Assembly (NCBI GenBank): GCA_963781105.1
Contig: CAWAED010000016.1
Coordinates: 1-64,000, forward strand
Source: Palsa-295 sp963781105
Lineage (GTDB): Bacteria > Acidobacteriota > Terriglobia > Acidiferrales > UBA7541
DNA length: 64,000 nucleotides
Reading direction: 5' to 3'
The notes under the pieces are model-generated. The model did not search any database and was not told the origin of the DNA. It worked only from the letters and a program-made list of their open reading frames with translations. Below, piece by piece: positions 60,870 to 64,000 of this stretch. How positions within the stretch are numbered: position 1 is the first letter of the stretch; each line of letters opens with the position of its first letter. The translations under genes were made by a program, and so were the position numbers.

Positions 60870-61751
60870 TCAGTTTTTCAGACCCGACATTCTAGCCAAC
60901 ACCTCGAAGACGACTGCGAAATCATGCTTAGCCAATCCCATGCCGCGCGCTGCTGTCAGAAATTCGTTTGAAATCGCTGCCGTGGGCAAAGGTACGTCCA
61001 GTGCACGGCCCATATCCAGTGCCAGTAGCATATCCTTCTGCATCATGTTTACTTCGAACAAGGGTTCTTCCGGCATGCCCAGCACGAACGGGCCGCGATA
61101 CTTAATCATCGGCGAAGCGATGGCGCTGTTGGTCAGGACGTCGACAGCAACTTCCCGGCTGATTCCGCTTTTTTCCGCCAGTAACACGCCTTCACAGAAG
61201 GCCATCATCTGGACCGTTAAATTCAGATTTGTCGCGATTTTCATCGATAACGCCAAACCGTTCCCGCCGACGTAAGTTACCTTCGGCCCGATGTCCTCGA
61301 GGATTGGCTTTACTCGGTCGAATGTTTCGCGACGCCCGCCGACCATCACAGACAGTTTCCCTTCCTTAATCGTGACGAGGCTGCCGGAGACCGGGGCGTC
61401 CATCAAGTCGGCGCCGTGGGCACGGACCTTTTCCGCTAGCGCGCGACTGTACCCGGCGCTAACGGTGCTCATGTCGATAAAGGTTTTCCCGGGCCTGGCG
61501 GCGCTCAACATCCCGTCAGGTCCCTCCATTACGGCGCCGAGCGCCTTTTCATTCGACACCATGGAAAACGTGAAATCTGCCGCCGCGCACGCCGCAGCTG
61601 GAGTTTCGGCCCACTTCATGCCTTTCTTGATGAGTCGCTCCGCCTTGGCGCGAGTGCGGTTATAACCGGTCACCGTGTGACCTTTGTCCAACAGGCGGCT
61701 CACCATCTCACCACCCATCACGCCCAACCCCACATAGCCCAAATTCGCCAT
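60870..61751 (-). CDS. Beta-hydroxyacid dehydrogenase (3-hydroxyisobutyrate dehydrogenase-like)
   Basis: A 293-aa NAD(P)-dependent dehydrogenase. The Rossmann motif LGYVGLGVMGGEMVSRLL, the substrate loop DAPVSGSLVTIKEGKLSVMVGG, the catalytic Lys region VGGNGLALSMKIATNLNL and the C-terminal KDMLLALDMGRALDVPLPTA are family marks. It interconverts a 3-hydroxyacid and a semialdehyde (3-hydroxyisobutyrate or tartronate semialdehyde types). ATG 61751 follows GGAGGGGG. The upstream promoter is TTGACA-N17-TACGGT on the minus strand, without the regulon site. Confidence 0.87.
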   Translation of the reverse strand: MANLGYVGLGVMGGEMVSRLLDKGHTVTGYNRTRAKAERLIKKGMKWAETPAAACAAADFTFSMVSNEKALGAVMEGPDGMLSAARPGKTFIDMSTVSAGYSRALAEKVRAHGADLMDAPVSGSLVTIKEGKLSVMVGGRRETFDRVKPILEDIGPKVTYVGGNGLALSMKIATNLNLTVQMMAFCEGVLLAEKSGISREVAVDVLTNSAIASPMIKYRGPFVLGMPEEPLFEVNMMQKDMLLALDMGRALDVPLPTAAISNEFLTAARGMGLAKHDFAVVFEVLARMSGLKN

Positions 61752-61816
61752 TCGTTCCCCCTCCGTTATGTTTAGAGTCTCAAGCCAGAATTGCAGAGCT
61801 TGCAATCATTAGTCCG

Positions 61817-61857
61817 GTGGTAGGCCACCGTACTCATCCGTTTATTTCCTGTCAAGT
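61817..61857 (-). promoter_or_regulatory. Promoter of the beta-hydroxyacid dehydrogenase gene
   Basis: On the minus strand TTGACA, a 17-nt spacer and TACGGT precede the gene. An inverted repeat CGGTGG/CCACCG with a 4-nt loop overlaps the region after the -10 box and may be an operator for a different regulator. Confidence 0.4.
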
Positions 61858-61870
61858 TGCGATACGGGCT

Positions 61871-62107
61871 GAGGAGCAACTGCCCAAGTGTCTCGCCGCA
61901 ATGATGAGAATCGCCGTGAAGGAACGAGCAGAACGAGACAAGCGGGAAGAAGAGGAGCAAGCAAGGCAGAAGCGCATCGATGAGGTACGGGCACAACTCA
62001 GACAGATCGAGAAAGAAGAACAGAGAATCAAAACCCTGGAACGCGAAGCCATTCGCGGGGAGCGAGCGAAAGTATTGGAATGGGTTGAATCGGCGGAACG
62101 CCGCCGG
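61871..62107 (+). pseudogene. Coiled-coil C-terminal fragment of a larger gene
   Basis: The plus strand encodes EEQLPKCLAAMMRIAVKER followed by a highly charged coiled coil (DKREEEEQARQKRIDEV..., EREAIRGERAKVLEWVESAERR). This looks like the C-terminal tail of a bacterial protein of unknown function whose main domain is missing; beyond 62107 the frame runs antisense into the DUF6510 gene. No start with a ribosome binding site is seen. Probably a relic. Confidence 0.4.
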
Positions 62108-62144
62108 CTTGGGAAGCTGCGGCGCTCTCCTGTGAACGTTACAG

Positions 62145-62438
62145 TTATTCGCTGGAGTCCTGCAGTTGTGGTGTGTGGAAGCTCAAATATGTCATGCCCC
62201 GCAGGTCGAGCAGCACCCGCCCGCGAACACTTGCAAGACGAAGCAGTATGTTGTGACAAACGGCGCAGCGCGCTACGATGCCGGGAGCTTGCATGTATAG
62301 ATGCGCATCGGCAAATCGCCTTTCCGTGCCGCAATGGGCACACTGCCCCTCTGCCGCAGTAACATCCATTGCGAACAAGTTGCTCAATTCGCCAGCGGCA
62401 GCGTTGCCGTCAAGGTAGTCATACGCATGTGAATTCAT
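62145..62438 (-). CDS. DUF6510-family zinc-ribbon protein
   Basis: A 97-aa protein with two cysteine pairs CAHC and CAVC about 35 residues apart, and a LDGNAAAGELSNLFAMDVT opening and LRGMTYLSF ending typical of DUF6510. These proteins are encoded with sulfite-oxidase-like and ferredoxin-reductase-like enzymes, as here. It overlaps the reductase gene by 4 nt, so it is the third gene of that operon. Role unknown. Confidence 0.82.
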   Translation of the reverse strand: MNSHAYDYLDGNAAAGELSNLFAMDVTAAEGQCAHCGTERRFADAHLYMQAPGIVARCAVCHNILLRLASVRGRVLLDLRGMTYLSFHTPQLQDSSE

Positions 62439-63166
62439 TTTCGATCTCCTGTAGGGCCGAAACGTTCCGTTCTGATCCTTTCGCGGGCGATGCCGGAAGC
62501 GATAAGCAAGTCAGTGGCACTTTCTACGAAGGATGTCGGGCCGCAAACGTAACAAGTCGGCGCAAGGTTTGAAGGCCACGTCGCGCTCGCAATCAGCGCG
62601 GCGTCGATGCGGCCTGGCGGTCGCGGCCAATCCTTTGGAGTGGCTCGTGTGTATGCGTAGGTAATGCTTACAGAATGATTGCGATCTGATAGAGCCTGCA
62701 GTTCGTCGCGATAGAAAATCGCTGCCGGTTCGCGCAGCGAATATAACAATCGAAACGGCGCGGTGCTGGCTGCGGCAGCACGCGAGCGAATCATGGCCAT
62801 GAGCGGTACGATGCCGGATCCCCCTGCTATGAGCTGGATCGGCTCAGTTTGTTCAGTGCGCCACACGAACCAGCCGCCAATTGGACCTCGCAACTCCAAG
62901 CGATCGCCGACTGCGAGTTCTTGTGTGAGATAGGGTGAAACTTCGCCGTTGGGCAGTCGTTCGATAGTGAGCTCAATACGCCCTTGGGGGTCGGGCGCAG
63001 ACGCGATCGAGTATGACCTGACGGTAGAGTAGCCGTCCGCGGCCGTCAAACGCACGTCAACATGTTGGCCTGCGACATGATTCGGCCAGTCTTTAGCTTC
63101 GAGGGTGATCGTACGTGCTGTTGCCGTTTCATCGTGAGGAGCGACGACCGTTCCGACACGCCACAT
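62435..63166 (-). CDS. Ferredoxin-NADP reductase-like FAD oxidoreductase
   Basis: A 243-aa FAD/NAD(P) reductase. The FAD motif is RSYSIAS, the NAD-binding part is IAGGSGIVPLMAMIRSR, and the C-terminal CYVCGPTSFVE is the conserved CGxxxF-type end. It lacks a 2Fe-2S domain. It probably passes electrons to or from the molybdoenzyme encoded just upstream. ATG 63166 overlaps the preceding stop (TGATG); longer starts within the upstream gene are possible. Confidence 0.87.
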   Translation of the reverse strand: MWRVGTVVAPHDETATARTITLEAKDWPNHVAGQHVDVRLTAADGYSTVRSYSIASAPDPQGRIELTIERLPNGEVSPYLTQELAVGDRLELRGPIGGWFVWRTEQTEPIQLIAGGSGIVPLMAMIRSRAAAASTAPFRLLYSLREPAAIFYRDELQALSDRNHSVSITYAYTRATPKDWPRPPGRIDAALIASATWPSNLAPTCYVCGPTSFVESATDLLIASGIARERIRTERFGPTGDRK

Positions 63167-63768
63167 CACACGTCGTCCGAATACCGCTGCTCCTTCCATG
63201 GATCCCCGTAAATGTGGTAGCCCAGGTTTTCCCAAAAGCCAGGCTTGTCCTGCTGCATCAGCGTGAGCCCCCGCACCCACTTGGCGCTCTTCCAGAAATA
63301 AAGATGAGGAACAAGAAGACGGGCAGGGCCGCCGTGCTCGGGCTCAAGATCCTGGCCGTTAAATCGGAAAGCGATCCACGCCTGCTTGTTTCTGAGATCC
63401 TTCAGAGGCAAGTTGGTGGTGTAGTCGCCGTACGACCGCGCCATTGCGTAAGAAGCATCTGTCTTTACGTCTGCGAGCAAAGTATCGAGGGAAACGCCTT
63501 CCCAGGATGTACCGAGTTTCGACCATCGCGTTACGCAGTGAATGTCAACCGTGATGGTGTCGGTCGGCAAATCGCGAAATGACTTCCAGTCCCATTTCCG
63601 CAGAACATTTGTACCGTCGTCGATCACAAACTCCCAACGGTCGAGCGGTATGTGTGGCGTTGGCCCCGCGGACAAGACGGGAAAGTCAGTCGTGAGGTAC
63701 TGCCCCGGCGGAAGCTTGGCATCCGCGGAACTGCGCCGGCCGGTAAAGCCTCGTGAAATGGTACCCAT
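63166..63768 (-). CDS. Sulfite-oxidase-like molybdopterin oxidoreductase
   Basis: A 200-aa protein of the sulfite oxidase/MsrP-like fold. The molybdenum-ligating Cys is in VDIHCVTRWSKLGTSWEGV, and the cofactor loop is HGGPARLLVPHLYFWKSAKWVRGL. It has no signal peptide and no haem domain, so it is a cytoplasmic enzyme using the adjacent FAD reductase. Substrate unknown. First gene of the three-gene unit. Confidence 0.9.
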   Translation of the reverse strand: MGTISRGFTGRRSSADAKLPPGQYLTTDFPVLSAGPTPHIPLDRWEFVIDDGTNVLRKWDWKSFRDLPTDTITVDIHCVTRWSKLGTSWEGVSLDTLLADVKTDASYAMARSYGDYTTNLPLKDLRNKQAWIAFRFNGQDLEPEHGGPARLLVPHLYFWKSAKWVRGLTLMQQDKPGFWENLGYHIYGDPWKEQRYSDDV

Positions 63769-64000
63769 CCGAACTCTCCCTACGCGCCAAATATCGTATC
63801 TATGCCGAGCAAATCAAAGTTTTCGATCGAGAGATCCAGCGACATTGTCTGCCCATCGAAGATCCCTTTAGTGCCCGCATGAACGAAGCACGACAAATGC
63901 CAAGAGGCAGAGCGAGTGCTCGCGACGGAATTGGGCCTCGTTCTGCAGGTGTTGTGTCGCGGCGCGAGGTCAATTGCGGTCTTGGGCTGCATTCATCGTG

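Noticed and set aside
62369..62572. Open frame on the plus strand opposite the reductase/DUF6510 genes
   Set aside because: Antisense shadow of two well-supported genes.
63780..63992. 70-codon minus-strand frame at the right edge
   Set aside because: Composition is not protein-like in its first half and it cannot be followed beyond the window; no family recognised.

Overview
The window looks like the chromosome of a high-GC soil bacterium, most probably an Acidobacteriota. The pointers are an Oar-type TonB receptor of about 1,190 residues, paired periplasmic quinohaemoproteins, a DUF2950 gene remnant, a DUF1080/FG-GAP lipo- or Tat-type protein and many orphan sensor and oxidoreductase genes. 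The assignment is inferred from gene content only.

Left part (1-12.5 kb): an arylsulfatase diverges from a YceI protein, followed by a PAS/GAF sensor with no kinase, a small zinc-ribbon protein, a broken DUF2950 gene and a class II Fic protein with an AbiEi-like N-terminus preceded by 24-nt repeats. Next comes a NAD-biosynthesis unit: a NiaR-type 3H repressor, nadA and nadX, with a candidate operator in front. It ends at a 5'-truncated MFS transporter that marks a junction near 12.5 kb.

Middle part (12.5-29.9 kb): an integrative element with a sigma-70-like regulator, a long Trb/VirB-type type IV secretion operon (virB2, B3, B4, B9, B10, B5, B6, B8, then virD4 and virB11), several small coupled genes, a primase-excisionase chimera and a tyrosine integrase abutting the 3' end of tRNA-Leu(CAG). 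I recognise no relaxase. Two genes of unknown function and a roughly 100-nt nested inverted repeat sit where a relaxase and oriT would be expected. A second integrase remnant lies beyond the tRNA.

Right part (30-62 kb): a catabolic island. It holds mmsA; a minus-strand operon of about 14 kb (TonB receptor, DUF1080/FG-GAP protein, two PQQ-cytochrome dehydrogenases, ABM protein, SDR, M24 peptidase, mutarotase-like protein); an aldo/keto reductase with a DMT transporter; a Gfo/Idh/MocA oxidoreductase; a regulator fusing an IclR-type helix-turn-helix to a periplasmic-binding-protein domain; a zinc alcohol dehydrogenase with a transaldolase; an orphan solute-binding protein; an aldehyde dehydrogenase; and a lower nicotinate (maleamate) pathway (NicC-like, NicD, NicF, NicX). 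A conserved site, RTTC-N6-GAAC-T-N3-TYC, occurs seven times here. Six copies lie 17-21 nt downstream of a recognisable -10 box of a transcription unit, so these units appear to form one regulon, probably under the IclR-PBP hybrid. This regulon is the most interesting feature of the window.

Right edge (61.8-64 kb): a coiled-coil gene remnant and a sulfite-oxidase-like molybdoenzyme with its ferredoxin-reductase-like partner and a DUF6510 zinc protein.
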